NCBI GenBank assembly: GCA_031216915.1
Contig: CM062290.1
Span: 167,729,453-167,793,452, forward strand
Direction of reading: 5' to 3'
Origin: Pictodentalium vernedei
Taxonomy: Eukaryota; Mollusca; Scaphopoda; Dentaliida; Dentaliidae
DNA length: 64,000 nt
Part shown: positions 1 through 11,126 of the stretch, one piece after another
Position numbering within the stretch: position 1 is the first letter of the stretch
Layout: each line of letters starts with the position of its first letter
Position numbers and translations under genes: made by a program
Notes under the pieces: generated by a model
Database searches by the model: none
The model's input: only the letters and a program-made list of their open reading frames with translations
Told to the model about the DNA's origin: nothing

Positions 1-1613
1 TAACTTCGTCCGGTAGGTTCAAGTACCAGTACGGTGGTAGATCTACTCATAGCAGCATTCAATGTAATTATTAATAAAGAATTTCAAACCTATCAAGCTT
101 ATTGTTTGTTACTAAATACTAACTCTTGTTGGTAAAAAAAAAAGTTCCAGAACAAACCTCGCTTGACACTAAGTTGACAGTTGACACCAGGGTAAGTTCA
201 AAATCAGCTGAATTCAGACGTTATATTCAGGAGAATGTCATTGACGAAGACTCCAATATTGACTTGCACGTGTGTGTAAACAAAAACAAACTGGCGAATG
301 CTGGGAATATGTTAGCCACTGCAATAGTTACTCTAGAAACTGATGGACCTTGGACAACTCGACCCCGCCATAAATTGACAAGTGTTGTTTTGTTATATCA
401 CAATCTGAAGCAAGTTTAACATGTACAGGATGTTGATAAAAAGGTTCCCGTCGATACTGATAACACCTGTCTGTAGAGAGTTTAATTTTTTGAGGCTGAG
501 ACGGATGGGGTGTTGGGGGAGGGGGCAGGGAAACCCTTCCCATTGCAAAGTCGGCCCGTGAGAAGTCGGCCCACAGGAGAACTTGGCTCAAATCGTTTAC
601 AACTCGGCCCATCGGAAAAGTCGGCTCAGCATAAAAAGTTTAGGAAGCATTTGATAGGAATTAATCATCCTGGACAGCACCGTAGTAGCGTGAAATGAAT
701 CGTTAAGACAACGACAATCAGTAAGACCCACACTGAGGGATTGGGGCTATCATAACCTATCAAAAATACCACCGAGCCTTTGACATTTTTTCCCTTGCTT
801 TTAAAGCATAGCTTATGACACCCGTTAAACGCTCGTCCCAATGAGGACACGCCATAATCTATGTTTTAGAAGCAAAAAAAAAAAAAAAAAAAAAAAAACG
901 AACACAGCCTCACATGTATTAGAAAGATTGAGTAGCAATTCTTGCCATTTATGCCATGATTCGGAGAATTTTGCTTTTTGTCAATATCACCCTGAGTGTT
1001 AATCTGTTAAAGTGTCGAAGGCTATACCGTCGTTAAACTTGATTCCCCACCAATAGGCAATAACTAAATTAGTAAACCGTCGAATCAGAACCAACTTTCA
1101 AGAATTGAGGTTGAAGACAAACACAAAATGACTTTGGGGCTGAAATGATTGGAGGCCAAACCGTCTAACTGGCTGACTTGACTTGGGCCGAAAATTACTA
1201 GGTGGGTCGGTTATGTTGATAGCCACATAATGACATAAACCTGTATATTTAAACCTTGAAACTTTGTTGCGCTGTCTGTTACAAGGTGCTTAAATAATCT
1301 GGAAAAATATCTTGTCACATTCCAGCGGTTGGAGAGGTGGGGTGGGGTGGGGGGGGGGGGGGGTCATAAAATGTATTTTTGGAACTGGAACAAGAATCGC
1401 ACCTTTTGGCAATGTTTTTTTAAATTTTATGCCCCCTCCAGGCCTCCACCCCTCTCCACATACACCCTCCCATGACCCAATGGGGATTACAATTACAATT
1501 TTTACAGTACTATGGTAGGAGGAAAGGATGGATCTGCAAATTTGAAAGTTTGAAAAACTTTCAACTTTTCAGATTCACCTTTTCTTCCTATACGATATTA
1601 AAAGATTCAATTC
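1..1613. other. Unassigned stretch, no supported gene
   Basis: No gene is recognised here. A 97-codon open frame (126-419, plus) has no family motif I know and contains a donor-like GGTAAGT near 191-197, so a fragment of an exon cannot be excluded. Positions 804-872 resemble the middle of the TTAA-bounded MITE family seen elsewhere (GCTTATGAC...CCAATGAGG). A 25-base poly(A) run lies at 874-898 and a 15-base poly(G) run at 1349-1363. Confidence 0.5.
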
Positions 1614-1623
1614 ATAATAGCAG

Positions 1624-1858
1624 TTTGTTTGTTGGTGGTTAACGTCACATATTTGTGGCTATGCACCATAGCTAATCGTGACACATGCAGATGAAGTAAA
1701 GTTTAGTCAATCGTTGATCCACATGTAGCCCATTTTAGAGGACTTTCACCCCAAGTATTGGTGACTGGGTTCTATTTTACTAGTAAAGCGGAACTGATTA
1801 ACTGGCTACAGTAAACCAGTGCTGCTTACTTCCTGGGGTTCCCAACTTCCCGCGGGGA
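1624..1858 (-). mobile_element. SINE-like retroposon, family V (about 235 bp)
   Basis: This is a copy of a dispersed element. On the plus strand it reads from a GGTGGTTAACGTCAC-type end through CCCATTTTAGAGGACTT to a GGGGTTCCC end. Its 3' tail is at the left, so the element lies on the minus strand. Flanks ATAATAGCAG (1614-1623) and ATAATAGTAG (1859-1868) form a 10 bp target duplication with one mismatch. Other copies are at 10875, 27289, 33537 and 39180. I see no tRNA or 5S head. Confidence 0.6.
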
Positions 1859-2371
1859 ATAATAGTAGGGTAGCAGTAAGAAGATGGCTGTGAGAGATGA
1901 CTTGAATACGATTTAACATCAATCAACTAGGCCGTTTGATTTCTTCTGTCCTTTGCTGTTGGTCTGGGCTTTCTGGCTATGCGCCTATCGGAAAAGAATG
2001 GCAGACTGCCTCTGTGGTCTGTAGGTACCCTGTTTGTGTTCGTGGTTGATGATGCTGGCTGATTCTGTTCCATTCCGTGTCCGTTTGCTGGTTGAGGTTT
2101 CTGAAATCCAAGTCTCCAACTACTCAACCCTTTAACCAATGCTAGGAGCCAGGGGCGGCGGAAGCTCCCAAAATGTGGGGGGGGGGGGGGGCACAATTTT
2201 TTTTCTGGGTAACCGCTGGGTTGTAGGACGAAAACTAAATTTTTAGGGGCTCAATGTGAAGGATGGGCGTGGGGCATGGGTTGGAGGGCTACTTTGTCAC
2301 CAAGTATGTCATGAATACGGGAAGAAATTAAGTGCAACTCTGGAAAGGGAATACATGCACACATTTTACCA

Positions 2372-2482
2372 TAGTCCAAACTTTACCCCAAATTCCGTAA
2401 TATAATTTTTGGGTTTGGTACGTCCTTTGGACGTACCAAACCCAAAAATTATATTACGGAATTTGGATCCAAGTTTGGACTA
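2372..2482. repeat. Near-perfect foldback (111 bp inverted repeat)
   Basis: Two arms of about 54 bases face each other across a loop of about 3 bases. The inner part, ATTCCGTAATATAATTTTTG onward to GGTACGTCC, pairs perfectly with its partner. Only a short patch (TTTACCCC against TTGGATCC) mismatches. There is no coding content. It could be a foldback MITE or a hairpin-forming palindrome. Confidence 0.85.
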
Positions 2483-3245
2483 CTGGGCACGTCTCAGTCG
2501 TCTGTGTTGCGGGGTCAATTTCGGTCAGATATAGAAACGTTTTGCAGTACTTGAATAGTGAATGCAAGCAAAAATTGGCACTTTTCAGTTTGCTGGGTGT
2601 GATGTTTTCAAAAGCCTAATGCCCTAATCCACGTTGAGTCTACCTTATGTTGCATTTTCTGTCATTGTTTTTTAAAGCATGCATCCCCAGGGTTGAGTCT
2701 AGTGCCCAGTGCAGTCAAGGGGTTCGAACTGTACACAACGTGTCCTATTTTCGTATGCCGAACTTAAATTCCTGGGCCGAAATCACTTGGGTTGTACTGG
2801 TAACTCACTGGACAGAGTGCTAACTTGCATTCCGAAACTAAACTGTTCTGTAGTGACGAAATCGCAGAACAGTGACGCGGTTAGAGGAACGCATCTATCA
2901 AACGTTCATTACTTGTAATTTACTGTTGTTTGTTAAACTCTGTACTGACTTTAGTGCTGATCTCATACGAAGGCCAACTGCCAGGTTAGTGTTTTTCACA
3001 CCCAACAGCTGCTCTTACAAAGACTTGCCACCCCCCCCCCCCCCCCCCGACGTTTATTCTGCCGTATTCTTGTAGCATAAGCGATAACCGCATCCAATTA
3101 TTTAATATTTATTTTTTAAGGTGAAAACTAAATAGAAGGAAAAACGTATGGGAGTCGTACTATAATCGGAACTGCCGATGTTCAATGGCGAGTACCGATT
3201 ATTTTCCGATGGCCCATAATCGGCGGTTGCCGATTATATTTACCG
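2483..3245. other. Unassigned, with poly(C) tract and GATAATCGG-type MITE end
   Basis: No gene is supported. An 18-base poly(C) run occupies 3031-3048. From about 3160 to 3245, repeated CCGATTAT/ATCGG words resemble the palindromic ends of the hAT-like MITE seen intact at 30243-31567, so this is probably a fragment of that family. Confidence 0.4.
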
Positions 3246-3249
3246 ATCA

Positions 3250-3967
3250 TCGGCCCATCACTATTTCCCATAGGGTTTCTATAGTAACTATAAGCTGCAA
3301 TTGTGGCCATGTTTGCAACCCAATCAACATTAAATGAGGATCGTTGGTAGAGGGGGTCCCAGTCATCATTTATGCAAAGTATCAAAACATTTCGCCTGGC
3401 AGTTTCAGAGAAGATTTTTGAAAATCTACCAATCAGAATCAAAGAATGCCTCTGGCGGCCATGTTTTTCAACACACGGGTACAAAATGAGGATCATTTGT
3501 AGGGGACCTCCCATACACTATATCTGCTAGGTTTGTTTTCACATCGCCTCGGTTTCTCCAGAGAAGAAGAGGAAAATGTGATTTCCCATAGGGTTTCTGC
3601 AGTAGCCGCAATTGCAGCCACGTTTGTGACCCAATCAACATTAAATGAAGATAGTTGGTAGAGGGGGTCCCAGTCATCATTTATGTGAAGTTACAAAATA
3701 TTTGGCCTGGCAGTTTCAAAGGAGAAGATTTTTGAAAATCCACCAACCAGAATCAAAGAATTCCTCTGGAAGCCATGTTTTTCATTCGACGAGAACAAAA
3801 TGAGGATCGTTTGTAGAGGACCTCCTATAAACCATTCCTGCCAAGTTTGGTTCACACTGGCTCAGCGGTAAGAAGATGAAATGTGAAAAGTTTACGGACG
3901 ACGACGCATGCAAAGTGATGAGAAAAGCTCACACATGGCCTTTAGGAAGTTTAGGCCAGGTGAGCTA
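3250..3967 (+). mobile_element. Helentron-like non-autonomous element, 3' part with two 318 bp units
   Basis: Two copies of a 318 bp unit begin at CCCATAGGGTTTCT (3267 and 3585). They are followed by an ACGGACGACGACG stretch, the conserved AAGTGATGAGAAAAGCTC block and the terminal GGCCAGGTGAGCTA. That 3' end is shared with the elements ending at 5139, 18915, 23570, 58184 and 60533. The open frames inside repeat with the unit and are not genes. The 5' end is not identifiable. Confidence 0.65.
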
Positions 3968-4319
3968 AAAATGGTTGTGGTCTGAAATAAGTCCTGGAGA
4001 TTTGAGGGTCGGGGCCTACTTGGGGCTGATTTTTAAAAACGCCTTAATAGTTTAGTTTTGTTTGAAATGTTTGTCGTGGCTGGAAAAGCAGCCCCGACAG
4101 AAGCACTCTCAGGGCTGATCTCGGGCCCAAATGCAAACCCTGCATTCTCTCCCAACTATTGATTTATTTATTTGTAATTTAAATGGTAAACACGCTGAAC
4201 AACTGTCATATCTGCAAGTTTTTGATTTAACCACCCGGCATTAAGAGCGAGCAACACATGATGTCATTGGTCTAAAAATCAGAACCAGCCAATCGATTTG
4301 CAGTCTGTCTGATGGATGA

Positions 4320-5370
4320 GAAGGGACTAATATGTGAAATTTCCAAGTTCAATTATCTTCCTTAAATGAAAGGATTGGAGGGAAATTAAAACCAGATTTT
4401 GAGGTACCAATCGGGAAGCAACATACAAAAATTATTTCTATATTTCCATCCATAACTGAAAAAATTGTGTAAAACATGTTATTATTATAAAATTTCCAAG
4501 TGAAATGGAATTGAAACTTGATCTGTAACTACCCACCAGGAAGTTTCATACAAAAACCTCATTTCAATATTTCCATCCATAGCTGGAAAATGTGCAACAT
4601 AAGTGAAGAAAAGTCTGTTATAACTGTCAAATAGTGATGAATCAATTATCAAAACTTGCTATCAATCGATTACTGATTATTTTTCTGCTGATTATGCCGA
4701 TTCCATCACCTCGGTTTTTCCAAAGAAAAGGAAAATGTGATTTCCCATAGGGTTTCTACAGTAACTATAAGCCACAATTGTGGCCATGTAGGTGACCCAA
4801 TCAACATTATATGAGGATCGCTGGTAGAGGGGGTCCCAGTCATCATTTATGTGAAGTTTCAAAACATTTGGCCTGGCAGTTTCATCAGAGATTTTTGAAA
4901 ATTCACCAACCAGAATCAAAGAATGCCTCTGGAAGCCATGTTTTTCATCCGATGGGAACAAAATGAGGATCGTTTGTAGAGGTCCTCCCATAGACCATTG
5001 CTGCCAAGTTTGGTTCACACAGGCTCCGCGGTTACAGAGAAGAAGATGAAAATATGAAAAGTTTACGGATGCCAGAAGACAGACAACGGACGCCAAGTGA
5101 TGAGAAAAGCTCACATGGCCTTTTAGACCAGGTGAGCTAAAAATCATTTCAATATTTCCATCCATGGCTGACAAAAGTGTGGAAAACCTGTTTTAACAGT
5201 CAAATTGCTTAGTTCAAGGGCAATAACTCGTTTACAAACTAATTGAGCAGAATGGAATTGACAATTGATCCGTAAGAACCCACCAGGAAGCTACATAAAA
5301 AAGTCAATTCAACATTGGACAGACGGATGGATGAATGAACAGACAGGCTGATCACTAAAGGGAGTCTGCT
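4320..5370 (+). mobile_element. Tandem-unit (pearl-like) element with an insertion
   Basis: Units containing TTTCCATCCATAGCTG-type words recur near 4445, 4573 and 5156, and the element runs out in a GACGGATGGATG-like tail near 5320-5340. The block 4700-5139 interrupts it. Similar core units plus a GACGG-rich tail are typical of bivalve pearl/Helentron-derived elements. The exact ends are not clear. Confidence 0.5.
4700..5139 (+). mobile_element. Helentron-like copy, one 318-type unit, nested
   Basis: This is one copy of the unit seen twice at 3250-3967 (CCCATAGGGTTTCT at 4744). It is followed by the same AAGTGATGAGAAAAGCTCAC block and an ACCAGGTGAGCTA 3' end at 5139. It sits inside the pearl-like element, whose CATCCATGGCTG unit resumes at about 5156. 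Confidence 0.65.
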
Positions 5371-5378
5371 ATAGGCAG

Positions 5379-6265
5379 TAGAGTTGAAACAGTTAATCGA
5401 TTAATCAATTAACCAATGATCAATGTCTTGATCGACCAAAAAAGTAATTGATCAATTAACTGTTACTTTTGAACTTCTGTATTAAATGGGTACACAAAGG
5501 AACAAACTTGCTCCAAAACAGGCAAAACATTGTCACACTGACTCATATCATTTATAGGCGACAGAATAAAGCATGCAAGTTACTTGCATGATCATCATAC
5601 TGTATCAGTAGCTGGAAATGGCCATTCTTAACCCTTCATCCAATGTGGGTTGCAGACGATACATGCAAAATAATTCTTGAATGAGTAAAAATTTTCAAGT
5701 TAAGTCTCAACAAGACGCACTGTCACAGTGCTGCGACAATTCGTGCAACGCCAATGATGTTTTAAAACTCGTTGGTGACAAAAAAACTTGTTGGTGACAA
5801 GTCCATAAATGTGACAGAAATTATCCGAATGACATGCACTATTGAGAGGGTGTAGACATCATCAAGATACACTTGCATACCAAGTTCTGTGTCATTCCAT
5901 CAAGTATTTTAGGAGTTATGGTGTTTTTTTAAACTCGGTGACCGACAGACAGACTGACATTGCCACATAGAGCTGCTCGTTGCAGCTAAAAACATAGCTT
6001 ATGACCCCTCTTTGGAACGAGCTCAAATGAGGCGTCATATTTGAGACAAGAAATTGAAAACATAATAAAACTGGAGTGGAGATTTTTGTATATAGCAGTG
6101 AGGGCTATTCCCGTTGCGTTGGGTAAAGGGTTTATGCTGTAAATCACCAACGGTACAGCAATTATTCATCTACCTACTAGGGCAAGTCAAGTGATTAATT
6201 GGTTAACCAAGGTTAATCCATGTGATTAATCGATCAAGAAAAAACCTTGAACCGTTTCAGCTCTA
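5379..6265. mobile_element. hAT-like MITE with AGAGYTGAAAC ends
   Basis: The left end TAGAGTTGAAACAGTT and the complement of the right end (TAGAGCTGAAACGGTT) form imperfect terminal inverted repeats. Both ends continue in ATTAATCGAT-type palindromic sequence. The flanking octamers ATAGGCAG and GCAGACAG match at 5 of 8, which is only weak support for an 8 bp duplication. The element contains a TTAA-type MITE. No transposase is present. Confidence 0.5.
5632..6130. mobile_element. piggyBac-like MITE, TTAA-bounded, nested
   Basis: TTAA (5628-5631) is followed by CCCTTCATCCAATG. The right end is GCGTTGGGTAAAGGG followed by TTTA, a one-base change from TTAA. The interior holds the family centre (GCTTATGACCCC...GGAACGAGCTC near 6000-6040) and, at about 5720-5995, an unrelated tandem-unit fragment ending GTTGCAGCTAAAAA. 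TTAA target use is characteristic of piggyBac. Confidence 0.55.
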
Positions 6266-6269
6266 GCAG

Positions 6270-7110
6270 ACAGCGAGACCCCAATTATGAGGTCCACATA
6301 AACTGATGTGCCATGTTTCGTGAGGATCAGACCATCCACATGGGAAAAGTGGAACATGGAGAAAAAACCCAAACTATTCTCAAATTATAATATGAATCCA
6401 GTGTGTGAATCAAGGGAAGAAATATAACCCTGTAACTGTCAAGGCAAAAATAATGCTCTGGCATAGGATTTGACACCATGATAAAAGTACAACCATGCCA
6501 AAAATCATTTGAATCTAACAAATAGTGGCAGAACTGAAACATCAAACATGTTGAAAAGGCAGATTTTTTGATAAATGCCCCAAGTAGTCAAAGGGAGGTA
6601 ACTATGAAAATATTCCTCACGGATAACCATGTTCTCATAAAATATGCAATCATGGCAAGATAGAATGGTGTAACAATTCACTTTAACTGATGGAGTACTA
6701 AATTAGTTTTTGGTGAAGAAAATTTGGTTACATGTCTATGCCTTGTTGCAATTTATGGTAGAATGCCAATGGGCACTCGCCAATAATATGCAAGAAGGCG
6801 AATTCTTACAGACCCAATAATTTCATTTCAAGGATGATATGAAGAACATCCGTAGAATATTAAGCCTTTTCGACACTTAGTTTAGCCCAAAGTGATACTG
6901 CTGGATTTCCAAAAATGTTGAACAGACATATTTTAAGAAATACGCTGTGTGAAACAAGGGCAAATAACATATTTTAGGGAATTAAATTCACCATAGGATC
7001 TGTTCTGCAACAATAAGGTAGAAGCATGCAAAAAATTCTTTAAATACAACTCTTAATGGTGGAGCTAGAGTATCAAACTGTTGGATGGCAATATTTTTCG
7101 TAATACCCTA
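6270..7110. repeat. Divergent tandem-unit region
   Basis: Related sentences of the type ATGTTGAAxAGxCATATTTT followed by a TGTGAAxCAAGGG-like phrase recur near 6410, 6547, 6915 and 7075. This suggests old core units of roughly 170-370 bp. No coding sequence, terminal hairpin or microsatellite end is clear. Confidence 0.35.
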
Positions 7111-7114
7111 TGTG

Positions 7115-7230
7115 AATATGTATTATATCAGTGTTTAAGATCACATATCTTTGCAGAAAGGGTAATCGTGACTGCAACACAAAGAAAAAGTCAAGTTTAC
7201 TCAATCGTTTATATCCAAGCTGAAATAATA
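7115..7230 (-). mobile_element. SINE-like family V fragment
   Basis: CAGTGTTTAAGATCACATAT and the downstream AAGTCAAGTTTACTCAATCG match the tail half of the family V element. The rest is missing. Confidence 0.5.
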
Positions 7231-7434
7231 CAAACTTATGCAGCCCTTTACTATGTACCCACATAGGATGTGGGCATAATACATAGGGATACCAGTACAA
7301 AAATCACTTTCCACTTAACCTAATGAAAACAAGTACCTCTCAGTCATTTTGCACATAATCATTTTATTTCTGCTCTTGTCCACCATCTTTCAGGTGCTGT
7401 ATGAATCAGCAGAACTTTTTAAGACCAAGGTTAA

Positions 7435-7669
7435 CCCTTCACCTAATGAATCAACAAAATCTGCTGACGTAGTTTACAAATTGAGCATTTGAAATTTTAT
7501 TTTTCAACAAATTTTAACAATACCATATCATGTGATGCCCCACTGCAACCTGCTTGTTCAACCCATTCTGATGTGGGCATAACATGATATGGTTTTGTTG
7601 AAATCTGCTGAAAAATTTGAAAAACAAAAATTAAAATAAATTTTTATAAAAGTTGTGTTGGGTAAAGGG
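7435..7669. mobile_element. piggyBac-like MITE with intact TTAA flanks
   Basis: TTAA at 7431-7434 and 7670-7673 flank a 235 bp element. Its ends are CCCTTCACCTAATG and the complement CCCTTTACCCAACA. A large internal inverted repeat (CCATATCATGTGAT against ATAACATGATATGG) centres on about 7550. It has no coding capacity. Confidence 0.7.
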
Positions 7670-8021
7670 TTAAATACAACTCCTTTTCATTCAATCCAGT
7701 TTATCATTATTTGCTTGCACATTGCAGGTAACAAATGTCAGGGTTTCCAATTCCACTAGAACAGTAAAATGACTTACACTTCATACTTCAGTCAGTGGGT
7801 GCTTTTAAAACAGTAAAACTAAAACAGAGCCTACTTACAAACACAGCTGTACTTTCTCTTGCGGTTTCTGTGGGGAATGTGATGCATTTTTTCACACTTG
7901 AGGTTCACACAGATTCAATAGTCACCTTTCACAGCCACAACAGAATTTCAAATGGACCAGCTTTCCATAGCTGTTTCATGGCTATCTGGTTTACCTTGCA
8001 GTTACTTTTGAAAAATCCAAT

Positions 8022-8105
8022 CAAATTATTTATTGGTGTTTCAGCACACCTTTCTGCACAACCGCTAATTGTGACAACAACATGGATGTAAAGTCACCCA
8101 ATCGA
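8022..8105 (-). mobile_element. SINE-like family V fragment
   Basis: ATTATTTATTGGTGTTTCAG through CACAACCGCTAATTGTGAC and GTAAAGTCACCCAATCG match the tail portion of family V. The 235 bp body is truncated. The surrounding 7674-8600 holds no supported gene. Confidence 0.5.
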
Positions 8106-8608
8106 ATCTTTAAAAAAATATGCTCACTGGATTAATGTGCCAATTGTCATCAACCATGAGTTTGCTGCTCCCATGAGGCCCATTCATTTGTATGTGCCCA
8201 TTAGTAATCAACACACACTTACTTCCCCCAGGCATTATAAATTGGATCAGTTCAATCCAGCATCGAATCAACACGTTTCATTTTTGGCACATATAAAAGA
8301 TGAAATGCTGCATCGTGTTGGTGTGGCAATGAGACATTTCATTCCACAATAACTTTGACAAATGGATGATTTGTCTGGGACATTTTGTCCCAAAATTTAA
8401 GTTTGTCCTATATAACAGGAAAGTTCATCCCACAAATTGTTTTTTTTTTCAATTTTGAATCTTTTAACTTCTGTTACAAATTTCTATTCTTTTTGTCCAA
8501 TAAACAAATGCTGTTAAGTTTACGTTCTGGTCAGAACAAGAATGGCCATTCAACAATCACTGATTCACTTCCAAAGGTTCCCTGAGGTTTGCCTCCGAAT
8601 GGGATGCT

Positions 8609-8686
8609 ATTTACTTACTGGTGTTGAGATCATTTTCAGCATCTGAGGCTATATAATGACTGAACACAAGTACCAGTATGTAAACC
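8609..8686 (-). mobile_element. SINE-like family V fragment
   Basis: TATTTACTTACTGGTGTTGA followed by CATTTTCAGCATCTGAGGCT is the subfamily V tail also found at 39190, 50485 and 56140. It is cut short by the TTAA MITE that starts at 8687. Confidence 0.5.
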
Positions 8687-8690
8687 TTAA

Positions 8691-8922
8691 CTCTTTCAAC
8701 ACGAGAGGCCGTTTTTCATTCCAGGAACACAATACATCATGATTGCATTACGTAGGATGGTTACTAAGTGAACATGTGTGGTAGAACAATTAATATTTTC
8801 AATGTGCAGCCTGAAGGCGGCACGTTGAAAATATTAATTGTTCTACCCCCAAATAATGGATATGGACTCTTCCAATTTCTGCCATTTAATGGGCATGGAA
8901 GATACCACCAATGTTGATAGGA
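8691..8922. mobile_element. piggyBac-like MITE with central palindrome
   Basis: TTAA at 8687-8690 and 8923-8926 bound a 232 bp element with ends CTCTTTCAACAC and, as the complement, TCCTATCAACAT. A 26 bp inverted repeat (GTAGAACAATTAATATTTTC at 8781 against its complement at 8821-8846, one mismatch) fills the centre. A sibling with the same palindrome and flanking words lies at 45394-45613. Confidence 0.75.
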
Positions 8923-8939
8923 TTAACCAAAGAAAATCA

Positions 8940-9704
8940 GACAACCGATGCTAAAGTTATAATGTCAAACATTCATATGAAAAGTGTTCCATGTGTATAT
9001 CAAGGGCCACAACTCGGAGATGAAAGCATGGATGAAACCTGCAATATGTGTATGTACTTTCTCCATGCTGGTCTCTCGCCTTAACCATAGGACATCAAAA
9101 TCAGTCTACAAATGATTGAATTATAATGCAAAACCTTTGTACAGAAAGTATCCAAAAGAAAATTCAATATGGTCGCCAGTTGGCCATCTTGAAACCAAGC
9201 AGGAAAAAAAATGATGCCATGCACTTCCCCTCATCATGTTGATCATTTTTGTGAAGTTTCATGAAAATGTGACTAAAAGTGTAGTGGTTTGCTCCACAAG
9301 ATTGCATAAAAAAAAATCCAATATGGCCATCAGTCGGCCATCTTGGAACCGAGCAGGAAAAAATTATGACATGCACTTGCCCGCATCACGTTGATCATTT
9401 TTGTGAAGTTTCATGAAAATGCAGCTAAAACTGTGTAAGTAGTTCACTCCCCAAGTTTACATAAAAAAAATTCCAATATGGCCACCAGTTGGCCATCTTG
9501 AATCCGATGAGGAAAAAAATTATGTTACGCACTGCTCCTCATCATGTTGATCATTTTTGTTGAGTTTCATGAAAATGTGGCTAAAACTGTGCAAGTAGTT
9601 CGCTCCACAAGTTTACATGGGCGACGGACCGACGATGGCCAGCCGACCAACGGACAAGTTGACTCCTATATACTCCCCCTAAAACTTCGTTTTGTGGGGG
9701 TATA
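8940..9704 (+). mobile_element. Tandem-unit (pearl-like) element ending GGGGGTATAA
   Basis: Three core units of 154-155 bp start at CAATATGG (9165, 9319, 9474), each with TTGGCCATCTTG and TGATCATTTTTGT. They are followed by GACGGACCGACGATGG, then a 3' hairpin with CCCCC and GGGGG arms around AAAACTTCGTTTT (about 9673-9699). The plan matches Helentron-derived bivalve elements, but the terminal sequence differs from the GGTGAGCTA family. Its last base lies about 6 bp from the zinc-finger stop codon. Confidence 0.65.
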
Positions 9705-9709
9705 AAAAC

Positions 9710-9967
9710 TCAATGTTTTCTAAGTCTTCTGTGACACTGCAATGCATTCTTTGAACAATAGCGTCTTTCACAGACATTACATTTGTATTGTGCCTTGGAA
9801 GCATGTTTTCCCAGGTGCCTCTGCAGTTCATAATTGGTAGGAAAAGTCTTATTGCAAATGATACAGGCAAATGAATGTGGCTGATGATGACGAACATTGT
9901 GTTCTCGACATGCTTTCCTGCTGGAGAAGGTGAATCCACACCATTTACATTTGGTGTTGAAATGTAT
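9710..9967 (-). CDS. Terminal exon of a C2H2 zinc-finger protein (partial gene)
   Basis: An 85-codon open exon ends in TGA. It encodes three C2H2 fingers in a row: C-x2-C-x12-H-x3-H (CKWCGF...HNVRH), C-x2-C-x12-H-x3-H (CIICNK...HLGKH) and C-x2-C-x12-H-x5-H (CNVCER...HRRLRKH). The exon start is set by an acceptor, TTTTTTGTCTCTTCAG, directly upstream on the minus strand; it enters in phase 0 with Ile-His-Phe. The linkers are not the TGEKP type. The family usually binds nucleic acid in the nucleus. Upstream exons, at higher coordinates, were not recognised. The stop lies beside the end of a mobile element, so the 3' UTR should be transposon-derived. A fragment of a decayed gene remains possible. 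Confidence 0.65.
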   Translation of the reverse strand: MHFNTKCKWCGFTFSSRKACREHNVRHHQPHSFACIICNKTFPTNYELQRHLGKHASKAQYKCNVCERRYCSKNALQCHRRLRKH

Positions 9968-10864
9968 CTGAAGAGACAAAAAACAAAAGTCTCAGTCAGA
10001 AGAGAACCTGTTTAGATTATAAAAAGGCTTCATAAATATATATATGCCGCCTGTACTCAGGACAAACAATTTAAGTGATAGAAGTCCGCTTAATGAGGTT
10101 TGGTCGAACCCAGACCTAAAGTACAGTGCATTAACAGAGGGTACTCTGCAAGCCAATGAGGAATGTCAGACACATTAAGTCCAGTTTGTAGTGGGAAAGG
10201 TATTTGAATTTATGGTATGGTGCAACACCACTTTCCCTTCACCATGCTTCTAAAAGATTGCTTGGGTGTAGGATCACAATATACAAGACATGCTTTCTTG
10301 AGCAATAGGCAGTGGCAAGAATGACATCAGCAGTATTCAGTAAAAAGAATATACAACTGAAACAAAATGTATGAAACTCCATCAAGAGAACTTATTAACA
10401 TATTGATATGTATAGAAACATATGGATACACTGTACATTTATTATATAAATCAACACAACACCACCATAAATTTACTTTTTTGTCAGAAAACTGCAATGT
10501 AAACATTAGTGTCAGGGCTTAAAATTCATGTGCAAATCAGAATCAATTTACACAAAAATCAATGAGAATCAACTTTGATTTGTGCAAAAGGTTGGATTGA
10601 ACATTTGATTCTTGTCCTGGATTCTAAACGTGGCTTTAAAAAAACAGAATATTTCTTCTTTGCTCCCTCAGAATAAGGTGACAAAACTTTGCTTACTAGT
10701 GGTGTGTAGTGAAGACTTGGCTACCTATACAGGCAGCCAAGACTTCACGAGACACCATTGCCACTGTACTGTAATTTCCATCAGCAAGATGACCACAATC
10801 CTGCATGTTGGAACATGTGTTCTGCACGTATGACAAGAAACTCATCAAAATTGAAACCCGGTCC
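9968..10864 (-). other. Probable intron upstream of the zinc-finger exon
   Basis: The stretch starts, reading on the minus strand away from the exon, with a clear polypyrimidine tract and AG acceptor. The rest is A/T-rich with stops in all frames. I identified no further exon or known repeat. A 73-codon plus-strand frame at 10612-10833 has no recognisable feature. Confidence 0.4.
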
Positions 10865-10874
10865 TTGAAGATTA

Positions 10875-11096
10875 TTTATTTATTTACTGGTGTTTAAGAT
10901 CACATACTTCTGCACAATTGCTGATCATGACCACAACATGGAGATAAAGTCATGTCCAGCCAATCGTTTATACCCACGTTGCCCATTTTAGAGGACTTCC
11001 ACCCCAGGCAATAGTGACTATTTTACCAGTAAAACAGAGCTGGTTTACCACAGTAAACAAGCACTGCTTTACTTCCCGGGGTTCCCATGGGGATTT
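10875..11096 (-). mobile_element. SINE-like retroposon, family V, perfect 10 bp TSD
   Basis: This is a full copy running from the (ATTT)n tail side to the GGGGTTCCCATGGGGAT head side. The direct repeats TTGAAGATTA at 10865-10874 and 11097-11106 are identical, showing retroposition. The tail words GGTGTTTAAG/GATCACATAC are shared with the tRNA-headed SINE at 19463. The head has no recognisable A or B box. Confidence 0.75.
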
Positions 11097-11126
11097 TTGA
11101 AGATTAAACGTTTGTAAGTAAATATT

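Noticed and set aside
126-419. 97-codon plus-strand frame near the window start
   Set aside because: The composition is protein-like and a donor-like GGTAAGT lies within, but there is no recognised family, no start context and no partner exon. It is not listed as a gene.
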